A stretch of DNA of 64,000 bases from JAUUSJ01 sp051880475 (GCA_051880475.1 JBJEOA010000005.1:9455-73454), one strand, 5' to 3'. Numbered from the stretch's first letter, positions 1 through 9,477 are shown. Numbers and translations: made by a program. Notes: generated by a model not told the origin, from the letters alone.

Positions 1-1569
1 AAAAGGACTATAAAAATGCGGAATCCTGCTCCACTCCATTGCAATTTGTTCATCGCAAATCATGTCTTCTCCAAAATAGAGCTTATTCAAATCATAATAA
101 ATCTCACATAAATTATCTGCTGTTAAGCTCTCGCCCTGTTGTACTTTCTCGTGTGTAATCTTTTCAAACTCCGCAAACATAGTTTGGCGATAAATCGTTC
201 CCTTAAATTGATCTAAAAAGTAATTAATTAAATATGCTTTTTCAGCATCATCTTTTGCATGTTCTAATAAATAGTGAATAAGAAGTGCCTCGTTACAAGT
301 AGACGCCACCTCAGCCACAAAAATGCGATATCCCGCATACGGATATGGCTGTGCTTTGTCTGAATAATAACTGTGGATGGAATGTCCCATCTCATGTGCC
401 AAAGTAAATACATGATTTAGGCTTCCATTATAATTGAGCAAAACATAAGGGTGAGTTCCATATGCTCCCCATGAGTAGGCTCCGCTTCTCTTTCCCTGAT
501 TCTCATATATATCGATCCATCCATTGTCAAATCCCTCCTGCAAAATTGCAAGATAATCCTCTCCAAGCGGTGCAAGCCCAGCCTTTACGATTTCTTTTGC
601 CTCTTCAAAACTATATTTTTTATCTACCTGCTCCACAAGTGGCACATAGATATCATACATATGAAGCTCCTCAACTCCCAATATTTTCTTTCTAAGAGCG
701 ATATACTCATACATTTTCGACATATTTTTATGCACCGCATCAATCAATTTATCATACACAGAAACTGGAATATGACTCGCGTCAAGTGCCGCTTCTCTAG
801 AAGAATGATAGTTTCTCATCTTCGCAAAGAAAAGCTCCTGCTGTACATTTGCATAGTATGTCGCTGCCAATGTATTTCTATGGGCTTCGTACTGCTTATA
901 CATCGCTAAAAATGCCTCTTTTCTCACATCCTGATTATGACTTTCCAAAAAATGTATATAACGTCCGTGAGTAAGCGAAACTTCCTTCCCATCCTCATCG
1001 TGCACCATTCCAAAATTAATATCTGCATTATTAAACATCTGGAAAATATTTTGTGGAGCCTGCCCAATCTCAGATACTTTCGCAAGAACAGCCTCCATCT
1101 CCTCTGATAAAATATGCTCCTTACCGCGGAATTTCTCGCTAATATATCTGCTATAAACCTTTAACTTTGGCTCTTCTTCTATAAATAATTTAATTTTTTC
1201 CTCTGAAATTGTCAAAAGCTCTGGCTCCACAAAAGATAATGCATCCGAAATTTGTACTAGCAAAGACTGTGCTCGTCCACAAAGCTGCTGATAAGTTCCA
1301 TTCCCCATATCCTCATGGTTTTTCTGGCTGGCATAAACGTATATATTTTCAAGCTGCATATTAATCTCATCTTGTGCCTTTAAAACGCGGTAGAGATTGT
1401 TGGCACTCTCCCCCATCGTTCCCTGATACTTAGAGAATTCTTCTGTTTTTTGTTTTAGATTTTTGAAATCTCTCTCCCATAAAGCATCATTTAGATATAA
1501 GTCCTCTATTTTCCACTTATCTTCTTGTCTCACTTCTTCTCTCTTTGGCAATATTGCTGCATGACTCAT
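1..1569 (-). CDS. pepF: Oligoendopeptidase F (M3 family), 5' part only
   Basis: Translating the minus strand from ATG at 1569 gives an open frame of 523 codons that runs off the left edge. The protein begins MSHAAILPKREE and carries the zinc-binding HEMGHS motif (HExxH) near residue 391, followed by a downstream segment with the conserved second glutamate region (FVAEVASTCNEALL). Family members are about 600 residues, so roughly 75 C-terminal residues lie outside the window. The enzyme is a cytoplasmic zinc metallopeptidase that cleaves short peptides. The start is fixed by AGGTG 7 nt upstream. The Nudix gene at 1610-2107 lies 40 bp upstream on the same strand, so the two may be cotranscribed. 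Confidence 0.93.
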   Translation of the reverse strand, partial: MSHAAILPKREEVRQEDKWKIEDLYLNDALWERDFKNLKQKTEEFSKYQGTMGESANNLYRVLKAQDEINMQLENIYVYASQKNHEDMGNGTYQQLCGRAQSLLVQISDALSFVEPELLTISEEKIKLFIEEEPKLKVYSRYISEKFRGKEHILSEEMEAVLAKVSEIGQAPQNIFQMFNNADINFGMVHDEDGKEVSLTHGRYIHFLESHNQDVRKEAFLAMYKQYEAHRNTLAATYYANVQQELFFAKMRNYHSSREAALDASHIPVSVYDKLIDAVHKNMSKMYEYIALRKKILGVEELHMYDIYVPLVEQVDKKYSFEEAKEIVKAGLAPLGEDYLAILQEGFDNGWIDIYENQGKRSGAYSWGAYGTHPYVLLNYNGSLNHVFTLAHEMGHSIHSYYSDKAQPYPYAGYRIFVAEVASTCNEALLIHYLLEHAKDDAEKAYLINYFLDQFKGTIYRQTMFAEFEKITHEKVQQGESLTADNLCEIYYDLNKLYFGEDMICDEQIAMEWSRIPHFYSPF

Positions 1570-1609
1570 TTTAATCACCTCATCCCTAAAATTAATCATT
1601 TCATATACT

Positions 1610-2107
1610 CTATTTTTTCTCTTTTTTATGCTTATCTAAATAATGTTTTAAAAATGACTTCGCCAATGAATTCTTTGCAATCATCTCGTAAACCTCATCA
1701 ATTGACATCCATTTTGCCTCGTCTACTTCCTCATTCATTGTAAAATCCTCACTCTTTGCAACACAAGAAAAATTAATCATAAGAGTATTAGATGGCGGAA
1801 AATATTGACTCTGATTAAACTCTAGCTCATCTACTTCCAATCCCATCTCCTCTTTCACTTCTCTTTTTACTGTACTTTCCGCACTCTCACCTTTATTAAT
1901 ATATCCGGCTACAAGAACATATCGGTCTCTTCCATACTGCTTAATCAATAAAATTTTATCTTTTGTCGGATTTAATACAATCATAGAACAAGCTGTAGAA
2001 AAAATTGGAAAGACGTATTGTTTGCAAGTTTCACAGTAGGGTATCATTCCCTCATTTTTCAAATATTTCTCTATCAATTTTGTTCCACAATGATAACAGT
2101 ATTTCAT
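1610..2107 (-). CDS. Nudix hydrolase, NudC-like NAD(H) diphosphatase with zinc ribbon
   Basis: The 165-residue protein starts with a zinc ribbon (C4, C7, C25, C28) followed by a Nudix fold. The Nudix box is GYINKGESAESTVKREVKEE-like (G-x5-E-x7-REVxEE) at about residues 68-90. It is followed by SQYFPPSNTLM, which resembles the SQPWPFPxS motif that marks NADH pyrophosphatases. NudC family enzymes hydrolyse NAD(H) to NMN(H) and AMP and can remove NAD caps from RNA. This protein is shorter than E. coli NudC (about 257 aa) because it lacks the N-terminal domain before the ribbon. It lies directly upstream of pepF. The exact substrate is inferred from the motif only. Confidence 0.82.
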   Translation of the reverse strand: MKYCYHCGTKLIEKYLKNEGMIPYCETCKQYVFPIFSTACSMIVLNPTKDKILLIKQYGRDRYVLVAGYINKGESAESTVKREVKEEMGLEVDELEFNQSQYFPPSNTLMINFSCVAKSEDFTMNEEVDEAKWMSIDEVYEMIAKNSLAKSFLKHYLDKHKKEKK

Positions 2108-2201
2108 CTTTTCCCTCCAAATATTTTTTATATTAGTCCAATTGGCTCTTGCATCATCATATCAATTTTCCCATATTTTTTCAATAAAAATTCTAATAGG
2201 C

Positions 2202-2250
2202 AAAAAAATAAGAACTCCGCTGGCAGTTTGCAGAGTTCTTATTTTTTTTT
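2202..2250. terminator. Bidirectional rho-independent terminator
   Basis: A 16-bp stem (AAAAAAATAAGAACTC pairing with GAGTTCTTATTTTTTT) has a 15-nt loop and A/T tracts on both sides. It lies downstream of the citrate carrier gene (minus strand, ends 2397) and just before the Nudix gene. Confidence 0.85.
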
Positions 2251-2335
2251 GGGATAAAATTGGTTTTTTACCTAAAAATATAAAATTAGAAGAGGATATT
2301 TATATTTTCGAGTTTATGTGGCTACTTTTTATCTT

Positions 2336-2356
2336 AATCGAAAGCAATGCTTTCGT
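2336..2356. repeat. Short perfect hairpin CGAAAGC-AAT-GCTTTCG
   Basis: A 7-bp perfect inverted repeat with a 3-nt loop lies between the carrier gene's stop codon and the main terminator at 2202-2250. It has no T tract, so it may protect the 3' end of the carrier mRNA or be a minor pause site. Confidence 0.4.
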
Positions 2357-2396
2357 TAGGATTTTATTTATTTACAAAGCTTTTTACTTTATTTCA

Positions 2397-3734
2397 CTAA
2401 AATTTAATTACACCAAGTACAATTCCAGAAAGTAGACAGACAATGCTGACTCCCCAAATCCAGAAGAAACAAGTTTTAATATGGTCTTTAATCTCTACAT
2501 TTGCAAGACCAGTTCCAAGGAAAGTAGCTGGAACTACAGGGCTAATAAATGTCGCACAGTTTCTACATACTACCATTGCAATGGCTGTATACATTGGGTT
2601 TACATCGAATTTTGCTCCGATGCTCATCAAAACAGGGAGCAAACCGTAAAAATAAGAGTCTGTACAGAATAATAATGTTAATGGTACAGATAATACTCCT
2701 ATAATAAGTGGGAGGAAACGTCCCATTGACATTGGGATAAAGGCTGCTAATGTATTTGCCATATGGTCCATAATTCCACTTTGCTCAAGTACTCCTAAGA
2801 ATACACCTGCTGCTAAAATAGTAGATGCCATCATAAGACCAGGACCTGCGTGAGATTTAATAATCTTATTTTGTAATTTAGCTCCAGGATAATTTACTAA
2901 TAATGCTATTACACATCCAATCATAAAAATATAATAGGAAGGAACATCTACAAATACTAAACAAAGAATTACAGCTAAAGTAAGAATTCCATTAAAGGCA
3001 AAAAGTTTCGGTCTTGCAAGTTCTGTATTTCGACTACCTTCTGCGACTTCCTCTACTTCTTCGTTTCCTTCAAATGCGAGAGTGGAATTTTCACCTGCAC
3101 CTCTCCGTTTTTCAATCATTCCCCAGACAACTGCTGTCACGACAGCGATAACAATACCAACGATTTGCATTGGAACTAAATTCGACCACAACTCATTTGA
3201 GTCAACTCCAAGTACAGATGCCGCACGCATAGTAGGTCCACCCCAAGGGAAAAGATTCATAACACCCATTGCTGTTACACAGATTAAAAGCAATGTAGTT
3301 GGGCGCATTTTTAATCTCTTGTAAACTGGAAGCATGGCTGGAATAGTGATGAGAAATGTGGAAGCTCCACCTCCGTCTAAATGACCAATCATAGCAATAA
3401 TACATGTCATTAGAGCGACACCGACTACATTATTTCCAACTTTTTTCATTAAGGCGTCGATGATTTTATCAAACATTCCAGCGTCTGTCATAACTCCAAA
3501 GAATAATACTGAGAAGATAAATAACGCTGCAGTTCCGTGTACATCCGCTACACCCGCCTTAATAAATTCTCCCATCTCTGAGATACTAAAGGTTCCAGTC
3601 ATGACTAAAATTACAGTCGTAATAGTAGATACACCTATAAATGCTAAGGCTGGAACAGTTACATTTTTTAGTAACAAAGCAATAATAACGATAATAGTGG
3701 CAAATCCTAATATGGCAAGTATCGTTTCACTCAT
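2397..3734 (-). CDS. citM: Citrate-metal/proton symporter, CitMHS family
   Basis: The 445-residue, strongly hydrophobic protein has about 11-12 predicted membrane spans. It carries the CitMHS hallmark stretch GHLDGGGASTFLITIPAML at about residues 117-135, plus the PWGGPTMRAA segment near 170 typical of the Bacillus CitM/CitH group. Known members import citrate complexed with Mg2+ or Ca2+ together with protons. A charged cytoplasmic loop (EKRRGAGEN...EEVEEVAEG) at about 210-240 separates the two halves. The start has AAGGAGG 8 nt upstream. The gene is the distal member of the citrate region, has its own promoter and shares an operator-like palindrome (3821-3836) with the citDEF promoter. Citrate as substrate is well supported by the context; metal preference cannot be read from sequence. 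Confidence 0.9.
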   Translation of the reverse strand: MSETILAILGFATIIVIIALLLKNVTVPALAFIGVSTITTVILVMTGTFSISEMGEFIKAGVADVHGTAALFIFSVLFFGVMTDAGMFDKIIDALMKKVGNNVVGVALMTCIIAMIGHLDGGGASTFLITIPAMLPVYKRLKMRPTTLLLICVTAMGVMNLFPWGGPTMRAASVLGVDSNELWSNLVPMQIVGIVIAVVTAVVWGMIEKRRGAGENSTLAFEGNEEVEEVAEGSRNTELARPKLFAFNGILTLAVILCLVFVDVPSYYIFMIGCVIALLVNYPGAKLQNKIIKSHAGPGLMMASTILAAGVFLGVLEQSGIMDHMANTLAAFIPMSMGRFLPLIIGVLSVPLTLLFCTDSYFYGLLPVLMSIGAKFDVNPMYTAIAMVVCRNCATFISPVVPATFLGTGLANVEIKDHIKTCFFWIWGVSIVCLLSGIVLGVIKF

Positions 3735-3777
3735 TGTTTGTACCTCCTTTTTTTTATTTTTTTCTTTGTTTTGTATG

Positions 3778-3836
3778 AGTATAGTATATTTTAGAAACCT
3801 TACAGCTCTCCACGATTCTCCTTAAAATTTATTAAG
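3778..3836 (-). promoter_or_regulatory. Citrate carrier promoter with palindrome shared with citDEF
   Basis: On the minus strand a palindrome CTTAATAAATTTTAAG (3821-3836) is followed 16 nt later by TGTAAGGTTTCTA and then an AT-rich -10-like ATATACTATA. The same arrangement precedes citD (12414-12463). No good -35 hexamer is visible, as expected of an activator-dependent promoter. The likely binder is the response regulator at 8791-9477 or the LysR protein; this is inference. Confidence 0.65.
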
Positions 3837-3887
3837 TTTTATACAAAATCTCGTTAAGAATTCAGTTAAAATAAAGCATAAAAACAT

Positions 3888-3943
3888 AAAAAAAGAGCTC
3901 CACTCATATTTTTATATAAAATACAAATAGAAACTCTCTTTTA
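3888..3943 (-). terminator. Weak terminator-like hairpin after the sensor kinase gene
   Basis: On the minus strand AAAAGAG shortly after the stop codon pairs with CTCTTTT followed by more T residues, with a loop of about 40 nt. The stem is short, so termination would be leaky. Confidence 0.35.
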
Positions 3944-3945
3944 AA

Positions 3946-6096
3946 TCAATAGACTTCTCTACATTTTTTAATTTTTTCTAAAATTGCTGTATCAGAAACT
4001 GGTTTTTCTATATATTCATCTATAACGCCTTTTTTCTTTGCTTCTGCAATTTTCCTTGTCACACAATCCGTCATTATAAATTTTAACATTTGAGGATATC
4101 TTCCCTGAATCGACATACAAAAATCAATGGCACTTTCATTTCCCATCATCTCATCGATGACTAATACATCCCTCTCTCTCTCCTCAAGACACTGCTTTAC
4201 CTCATCTATCGTAAGACAAGTTGTAATCTCTACTTTGAGTTTGGAAAAATTTTTGGTCAGCATTTCTAAAATTTTTGCATTGTCATCCGCTACTACAATC
4301 CCTAAGCTGCTTCGATCCTTTTCTTCCATCATAATAATTTCTTCCTTTGACTCTAATATAGGAAAATAAATAGAAAATATTGTTCCGACACCTTTCTTAC
4401 TTTTTACATCGATTCCACCTCTATGAGAGCTAACAATCTGCTCTGCAAGTGCAAGTCCAAGACCAGTTCCCTCTCCTGCTGCCTTTGTTGTAAAAAAAGG
4501 ATCAAAAATATGCTGCATTGTCTCGTCATCCATACCACATCCGTCATCTTGAATATCAATTTGAATATAATGCGACCACGTATTGGACAAATTTAATTCC
4601 TCAATATTTTCAATTTTTTCATATGGTATGGTTGTGGCTCGAACTATAAGATTTCCCTCTTTTCTTCCAATAGCATAAATCGCATTCACACAAATATTTA
4701 AAATCACTTGGTTTATTTGTGTCGAATTTCCAAGAATTTCCTCATCTTTTAAATGAAACTCACTATGTAAATGCACATTAGCCGGACGGATAGATTCTAT
4801 CATTTTCAAAACCCTTACCATTATTTTTTGCACAGAAAGATTTTTATAAACTGTCTCCACATTCTTTTTACTTAGAGTAGAAATCTGTCGAATAACATCC
4901 TTTGCTTTTTCGGAGGCTTCATAAATCTCTTGTGCATTATCATACTCATCCGTTCCTTCTGGAAGCTCCATCATTAAAAGTTCTGAAAATCCCATAATTG
5001 GTGTCAAAAAATTATTAAATTCATGGACAATTCCTCCCGTCATTGTTCCCATAATTTGAAGTCTTTGCTGGTGTGCAATCGTCTCTTCATTGCGTTGAAT
5101 TTCTTCCAATAACTCGTTCAGCTCACGCAAATACATAACCTCTGTCTCTGTCTTTTTGGCTTCTACAATAACTTTTCCAATCGCTAATGCCACAAGAGAA
5201 AATAAAAGCAATAAGCCCATAAAGATAAAAATAATTCGACTAAACCCCTCTTGAATTGGCTCATAAAAATCATCATAGTCTATCACTGTACTGATTACTA
5301 AAAAATCATCTCCTAGTATTGTTGGAACGTAGGCGGCAACCTTCCTCACTCTCTCTAATTTGGGTGAGGTCCACCAATAAGAATAATATTCTGAGATTCC
5401 TTCTTTTCCCTGCTTTTGTTCCTCAATCATATCTTCTAAGCTAGAAAAATCTAGTCCTGGATATAATTCTTCTCGCCCCTTGATGACATCCAATCCCCAC
5501 TGTCTAACTTCTGGATGCATAATAATGACTCCCTCTGAATTTTTAATAACGACATATCCATTCGTTCCAATATGAATATCAGAAATAAGCTCTTGATAAT
5601 ATTCTTCTCCTCCCATCACAAGACAAAGAAATTCATCCGATTTTGTTTTCTTTTTGAAAACAAAAAACTTTCTCTCTTCTTGATTTTCATAAAACCAAAT
5701 TTCTCTCTCCTTATCATTTTTAATAAGCAGACGAGATTTCAAAAATTTCATCTCTTTCGCCATCCATTTTATTTTCCCAGTACTATCTTCGAGCATTAAG
5801 TTTTCTATATAATTATTTTGCGTATTAATATAACTTTGATACGCCTCTTTATTTAATATTCCTTTTTCTTGTAATTCGTTCAAAAAATCTAGGTCATCCT
5901 CATATTCACTCATGGAAATTTTCATATTTTTTCCAATTACCTCTGCCATCATAAGAAGTTGTTTCTTTTGATTTTCCATTAGGACATTGCGATACACTTT
6001 CCATGTCTGCCATGCGGCGAAAACTAATGCTACTAAAATAATAATTGGAATTAAACAAAGCACAATATATTTTGTTTTTCTCTTCTCTTTGCCCAT
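3946..6096 (-). CDS. Hybrid sensor histidine kinase with extracellular Cache-type sensor
   Basis: The 716-residue protein has a membrane span at 10-30, an extracytoplasmic region of about 250 residues (35-285) resembling double-Cache sensors (HIGTNGYVVIKNSEGVIIMHP), and a second span at about 285-308. Then come HisKA with the phospho-acceptor at H358 (GGIVHEFNNF) and HATPase_c with N box (NQVILNICVNA), G1 (DDGCGMDD) and G2 (GTGLGLALAEQI). A C-terminal receiver domain carries D648 (VIDEMM) and the conserved lysine (EKP). Its place in the citrate cluster suggests that it senses citrate or another carboxylate outside the cell. It overlaps the 3' end of citG by 46 bp, so it is in that operon. The start has GAGGAG 6 nt upstream. 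Its receiver could be a phosphorelay step or a sink. Confidence 0.85.
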   Translation of the reverse strand: MGKEKRKTKYIVLCLIPIIILVALVFAAWQTWKVYRNVLMENQKKQLLMMAEVIGKNMKISMSEYEDDLDFLNELQEKGILNKEAYQSYINTQNNYIENLMLEDSTGKIKWMAKEMKFLKSRLLIKNDKEREIWFYENQEERKFFVFKKKTKSDEFLCLVMGGEEYYQELISDIHIGTNGYVVIKNSEGVIIMHPEVRQWGLDVIKGREELYPGLDFSSLEDMIEEQKQGKEGISEYYSYWWTSPKLERVRKVAAYVPTILGDDFLVISTVIDYDDFYEPIQEGFSRIIFIFMGLLLLFSLVALAIGKVIVEAKKTETEVMYLRELNELLEEIQRNEETIAHQQRLQIMGTMTGGIVHEFNNFLTPIMGFSELLMMELPEGTDEYDNAQEIYEASEKAKDVIRQISTLSKKNVETVYKNLSVQKIMVRVLKMIESIRPANVHLHSEFHLKDEEILGNSTQINQVILNICVNAIYAIGRKEGNLIVRATTIPYEKIENIEELNLSNTWSHYIQIDIQDDGCGMDDETMQHIFDPFFTTKAAGEGTGLGLALAEQIVSSHRGGIDVKSKKGVGTIFSIYFPILESKEEIIMMEEKDRSSLGIVVADDNAKILEMLTKNFSKLKVEITTCLTIDEVKQCLEERERDVLVIDEMMGNESAIDFCMSIQGRYPQMLKFIMTDCVTRKIAEAKKKGVIDEYIEKPVSDTAILEKIKKCREVY

Positions 6097-7013
6097 AATT
6101 GCTCCTCATATTTTTCAAGTTTCCACAAAAGAATCGTGCATGCTAACAAATCAGCTGCACCTCCTGGGCTAATATGTTTTTTTATACATTCTTCATTTAA
6201 TTTTACAATTTCTTCCATACCATTCTCTGAAAAAGCTCCTCCAAGTTTTAAAATTTCTTTCACTCTCTTTTGAAACCATTTTAATTCGATATCAGAGCTT
6301 CGACTTAAAATACAAGTATCATTTAACTTCTCTGCAATTGCCAATAATACATTTATATAACTCCTATTTTTTTCTTGCCCCTCACTTAAATATTGATTTA
6401 ATAGTGGATATGCAATTTCTTTTATAATTGGAAATCCCCTTTGCACCTCTCCTCTTATTCCTCTCTCTCCATATTTATGGTATAGTCGCTCTCCATTTGT
6501 TTTTGGCTGCTTTCTTTTCATTTCTTGAAATTCCGCTTCCAAAATTTCTTCTGTCATACTTTGAGTTATTTTTAAAATTGCCCTATAATCAAATTTTCCT
6601 GTATGCTGCCATATATATCCTGCCGCTGTACTTAAAATTCCCATAGAGAAAATCATTCCTTTATGCGTATTAATCCCATCCGTTGCCAGATACATTGCAT
6701 TTTCTGCTTTCATTCCAATCATTCTAATACATGAAAATAATTCTTTTAATTCTTTCTTCCATCCACAGCCTAACTCAAACATCTGCGTTAAATATGGTGA
6801 GATTACCGCTGCACTTTTTACAAATGTAATTGGCTCCATATCCATATGTGCTCCATTATCGTGCCTATCGACAAGACCTGGCTTTGGTGTCGTCATTACT
6901 TCTTCCACAAGAGCCTCATATATCATTTTCTCAATTAAGTAAGAAAACGTTTTGTCAAAAGATGGATAATTTCCCTCATATACAACAAAATAGTCTTTAC
7001 TCCTATATTTCAT
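6051..7013 (-). CDS. citG: Triphosphoribosyl-dephospho-CoA synthase
   Basis: The 320-residue protein makes the precursor of the citrate lyase prosthetic group by joining dephospho-CoA to ATP-derived triphosphoribose with release of adenine. CitG signatures are visible: TTPKPGLVDRHDNGAHMDM at about residues 41-59 and ATDGINTHKGMIFSMG at about 109-124. It overlaps citX upstream (by 11 bp) and the sensor kinase downstream (by 46 bp), which argues for translational coupling. In many bacteria citX and citG are fused; here they are separate genes. Confidence 0.93.
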   Translation of the reverse strand: MKYRSKDYFVVYEGNYPSFDKTFSYLIEKMIYEALVEEVMTTPKPGLVDRHDNGAHMDMEPITFVKSAAVISPYLTQMFELGCGWKKELKELFSCIRMIGMKAENAMYLATDGINTHKGMIFSMGILSTAAGYIWQHTGKFDYRAILKITQSMTEEILEAEFQEMKRKQPKTNGERLYHKYGERGIRGEVQRGFPIIKEIAYPLLNQYLSEGQEKNRSYINVLLAIAEKLNDTCILSRSSDIELKWFQKRVKEILKLGGAFSENGMEEIVKLNEECIKKHISPGGAADLLACTILLWKLEKYEEQLWAKRREKQNILCFV

Positions 7014-7551
7014 ATGTTTTTTCTCCGTCTCCTATCTCGTCCAAAACTTGGTCAATATATTCCAACATAGATTTCACGCTATGTGTTCTGCTTCTTGCAC
7101 ATTGATACGCATTCTTGCCGCAAAGTAGGCATTTTCTTGACGGTCTGCTAATATCTTCTCTGCTTACTTTTTTTCCATCAAGCTGAATTACATCTATATC
7201 AAATAGTCTTCCAATATTTCCTTCTTCTTCTATCTGAACTACTAGTTCTTTTATCTTACGGGCATCTCCTTCTACAGAGAAATAGGCTTCATATCCGGTC
7301 ACAGGCATAAAAGTTTTCGTTGCTACAATCTTTAGTGAATATCGTTCTAATTTATGCAAAATTTTATTAACTCCAAGCCAAAATGCCATTTCATACTTTG
7401 GTGAAGTTTTTACTGCACCTGGAATATTTAGCATAAAACAAATTATTGGCTGTTTATATTGCTCTATGAAAGCTTTTTGCCTCTCCACTCTTTTTTCTCT
7501 AGCATCTAATACCTCATAAATTGAAACTTCTCTCTCCTTCTCCATTTTCAT
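7003..7551 (-). CDS. citX: Apo-citrate lyase phosphoribosyl-dephospho-CoA transferase
   Basis: The 182-residue protein transfers the triphosphoribosyl-dephospho-CoA made by CitG to the serine of apo-CitD. It matches the CitX family in SIYEVLDAREKRVERQ near the N terminus and in the Cys-rich CLLCGKNAYQCARSRTHS stretch near the C terminus. The start at 7551 sits very close to its Shine-Dalgarno sequence (GGGAG). A second ATG two codons later (7545) has better spacing and may be the real start. The 5' end overlaps citC by 38 bp. Confidence 0.92.
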   Translation of the reverse strand: MKMEKEREVSIYEVLDAREKRVERQKAFIEQYKQPIICFMLNIPGAVKTSPKYEMAFWLGVNKILHKLERYSLKIVATKTFMPVTGYEAYFSVEGDARKIKELVVQIEEEGNIGRLFDIDVIQLDGKKVSREDISRPSRKCLLCGKNAYQCARSRTHSVKSMLEYIDQVLDEIGDGEKTYEI

Positions 7552-8569
7552 ATCTCCCTCTTAAATATTGTAATACCTCTTTTGGCAACATACTCTCTAA
7601 TTGCTCAAACTGTCCGCCTTTTATATATTTGCGAACTGTGGAAGCACTAATTACGATTCCATTTGCCGTTTTTCTCTCCAATTGCGTCACTGTAATTCCA
7701 TTTTTTGGAAGTTCCTCTTTTAAGCAAAGATTATACTGACTCGTTACCGCACAAGATGGCTCACTTCCTACAAATCGCCTCGTAATTCCCAATTTTTTCG
7801 CTATACTTTCTGTAAAAATTTTAATATCTAATTTACAATTCATCGTAAATGCATTGACTTTATCTTTTATAAAATAAGTAGGAAATACGACCGGAGAAAT
7901 CAAGTAATCGGATGTTTGGTGCAAGATAATATTGCTTATATCTTGTACTCCCTTTTTCACTAGCTCATATCTCTCTTTTGTTCTTAAAAATGTCTGCTCC
8001 TCTGATAAAATAAAAACATGGAGCCACTCACATTCTTTCGCAGCTTGCTCAATAAGATAGCGATGTCCGAGCGTAAAAGGATTGCAATTTGCAATTATCG
8101 CTCCAATTTCCCTTCCTTTTTCATTCGCTTTTCCAACCTCCATAGCAACCTTTGTCTCTTTTTCCAATTTTTCTATATATTTTTTCAATCCATTTCTTCG
8201 ATTTTCTAATAAAAGAATATTTTCTGTCTCTGCGATTGGATAAAATCCCATATTACAAAAGATTTCTTTATTTTTGGGTTTCGTAAAACCAAAGAAATGT
8301 GTAATTCCATTATCATATAAATGAGAAATCAAATTTGTCATAATTGTTCCCATTAAATTTTGTCCTTGATATTCCGAAGATACTGCAATACATTTTAGAA
8401 TATTCCCGCAGCTTGACCCTGTCGCAATTATTTGCTCATCATCTAGAAGAACTACCGTGTACTCGATTTGTTCATCGTAATCCAACTCCTGCTTTCTTAA
8501 AAAATCAATTAATTGCTCTCTCTCTTTCCCATAAAATGGGGTTCCTATTCTTTCTATCCAATTACTCAT
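7514..8569 (-). CDS. citC: Citrate lyase ligase (acetate:SH-citrate lyase ligase)
   Basis: CitC activates citrate lyase by acetylating the thiol of the CitD prosthetic group with ATP and acetate. The protein has an N-terminal GNAT-like domain (about 1-130) and a C-terminal nucleotidyltransferase domain with the HxGH-type motif NCNPFTLGHRYLIEQA at about residue 160 and ISASTVRKYI near 325. Although an in-frame ATG exists at 8584, the start at 8569 is preferred because AAAGGAG lies 7 nt upstream of it. First gene of the citC-citX-citG-kinase operon, read divergently from the response regulator gene. Confidence 0.93.
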   Translation of the reverse strand: MSNWIERIGTPFYGKEREQLIDFLRKQELDYDEQIEYTVVLLDDEQIIATGSSCGNILKCIAVSSEYQGQNLMGTIMTNLISHLYDNGITHFFGFTKPKNKEIFCNMGFYPIAETENILLLENRRNGLKKYIEKLEKETKVAMEVGKANEKGREIGAIIANCNPFTLGHRYLIEQAAKECEWLHVFILSEEQTFLRTKERYELVKKGVQDISNIILHQTSDYLISPVVFPTYFIKDKVNAFTMNCKLDIKIFTESIAKKLGITRRFVGSEPSCAVTSQYNLCLKEELPKNGITVTQLERKTANGIVISASTVRKYIKGGQFEQLESMLPKEVLQYLRGRYENGEGERSFNL

Positions 8570-8692
8570 ACAAACTCCTTTCATTTTTTTCTAATGAAAA
8601 ATATCTTATAATTATTATATATAGTTTTTTTCTCTCTTCCAAGACTTTCTAAGGTAAAATTATATTTCATTACATTGCATATTGATTTAAAG

Positions 8693-8721
8693 TTGACTTC
8701 CAATCTCAATAATAATATAAT
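8693..8721 (+). promoter_or_regulatory. Consensus sigma-A promoter for the response regulator gene
   Basis: TTGACT (8693-8698) and TATAAT (8716-8721) are separated by 17 bp, close to the ideal vegetative promoter. The response regulator start is 70 bp downstream, so constitutive expression of the regulator is likely. Confidence 0.8.
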
Positions 8722-8790
8722 ATATTAAAAGAAATAGTATTTTTACTTTTCTATCTTTTAATACCATGATACCAAACACAGGAGGAAGCT

Positions 8791-9477
8791 ATGTCCGATA
8801 AAATACTCATTGTAGATGATGATATTTCCATCTGCAAACTGCTAGATAAAGTTATGAAAAGTAACGAATTAGAGACAACTATTGCCACCAGCGGAACAGA
8901 CGCTTTAAATATCTTAAAAAATAATACCTTTGATGTTATTTTAGTTGATATTATGTTAGGTGATATGGAAGGCTTTGAGGTTATCAAAAGAGTACGCAGT
9001 CAAGGAATTTCTACCCCTATCATGATTGTCAGCGGAAGAACTGAAGATTATGACTCTCTGTACGGACTCTCTATCGGAGCAGACGACTATATTACAAAAC
9101 CATTTCGCCCCGTCGTTCTTGGTGCCAAGGTAAAAGCACTTATCCGCCGAAATAAAAATATGATTTTAGAAAATTCCAGCATTGTAGAATGTGGACCATT
9201 TTCTTATAATACCTCTACGATGCGGTTTTATAAAAACGGGAAGGAAATTGAACTCTCTTCCAAAGAAGGAATTCTTATGCTTTTATTTATGCAACATCCC
9301 CAGCAAGTTTTTACAAAAGATATGATTTATGAGCATGTCTGGGGCAATATGATTGCTGTTGATGATAACGCCATTATGGTCTATATTAATCGTCTGCGAG
9401 GCAAAATTGAAGAAAATCGCCAAAAACCTGTACATATTGTTACTGTGAGAGGTCTTGGATATCGCTTTGTCCCATAA
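8791..9477 (+). CDS. OmpR/PhoB-type response regulator
   Basis: The 228-residue protein has an N-terminal receiver domain with acidic pocket D9-D11 (VDDD), phospho-acceptor D53 (LVDIM), S81 and K103 (ITKPF). A C-terminal winged-helix domain (about 130-228, ending VRGLGYRFVP) is typical of OmpR/PhoB regulators. It is transcribed divergently from citC and lies between the two citrate operons. The membrane kinase at 3946-6096 is the obvious partner. Known citrate systems (CitAB) use a CitB-type regulator with a different DNA-binding domain, so an OmpR-type protein here is not the textbook arrangement. RBS AGGAGG lies 7 nt before the ATG. Confidence 0.93.
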   Translation: MSDKILIVDDDISICKLLDKVMKSNELETTIATSGTDALNILKNNTFDVILVDIMLGDMEGFEVIKRVRSQGISTPIMIVSGRTEDYDSLYGLSIGADDYITKPFRPVVLGAKVKALIRRNKNMILENSSIVECGPFSYNTSTMRFYKNGKEIELSSKEGILMLLFMQHPQQVFTKDMIYEHVWGNMIAVDDNAIMVYINRLRGKIEENRQKPVHIVTVRGLGYRFVP

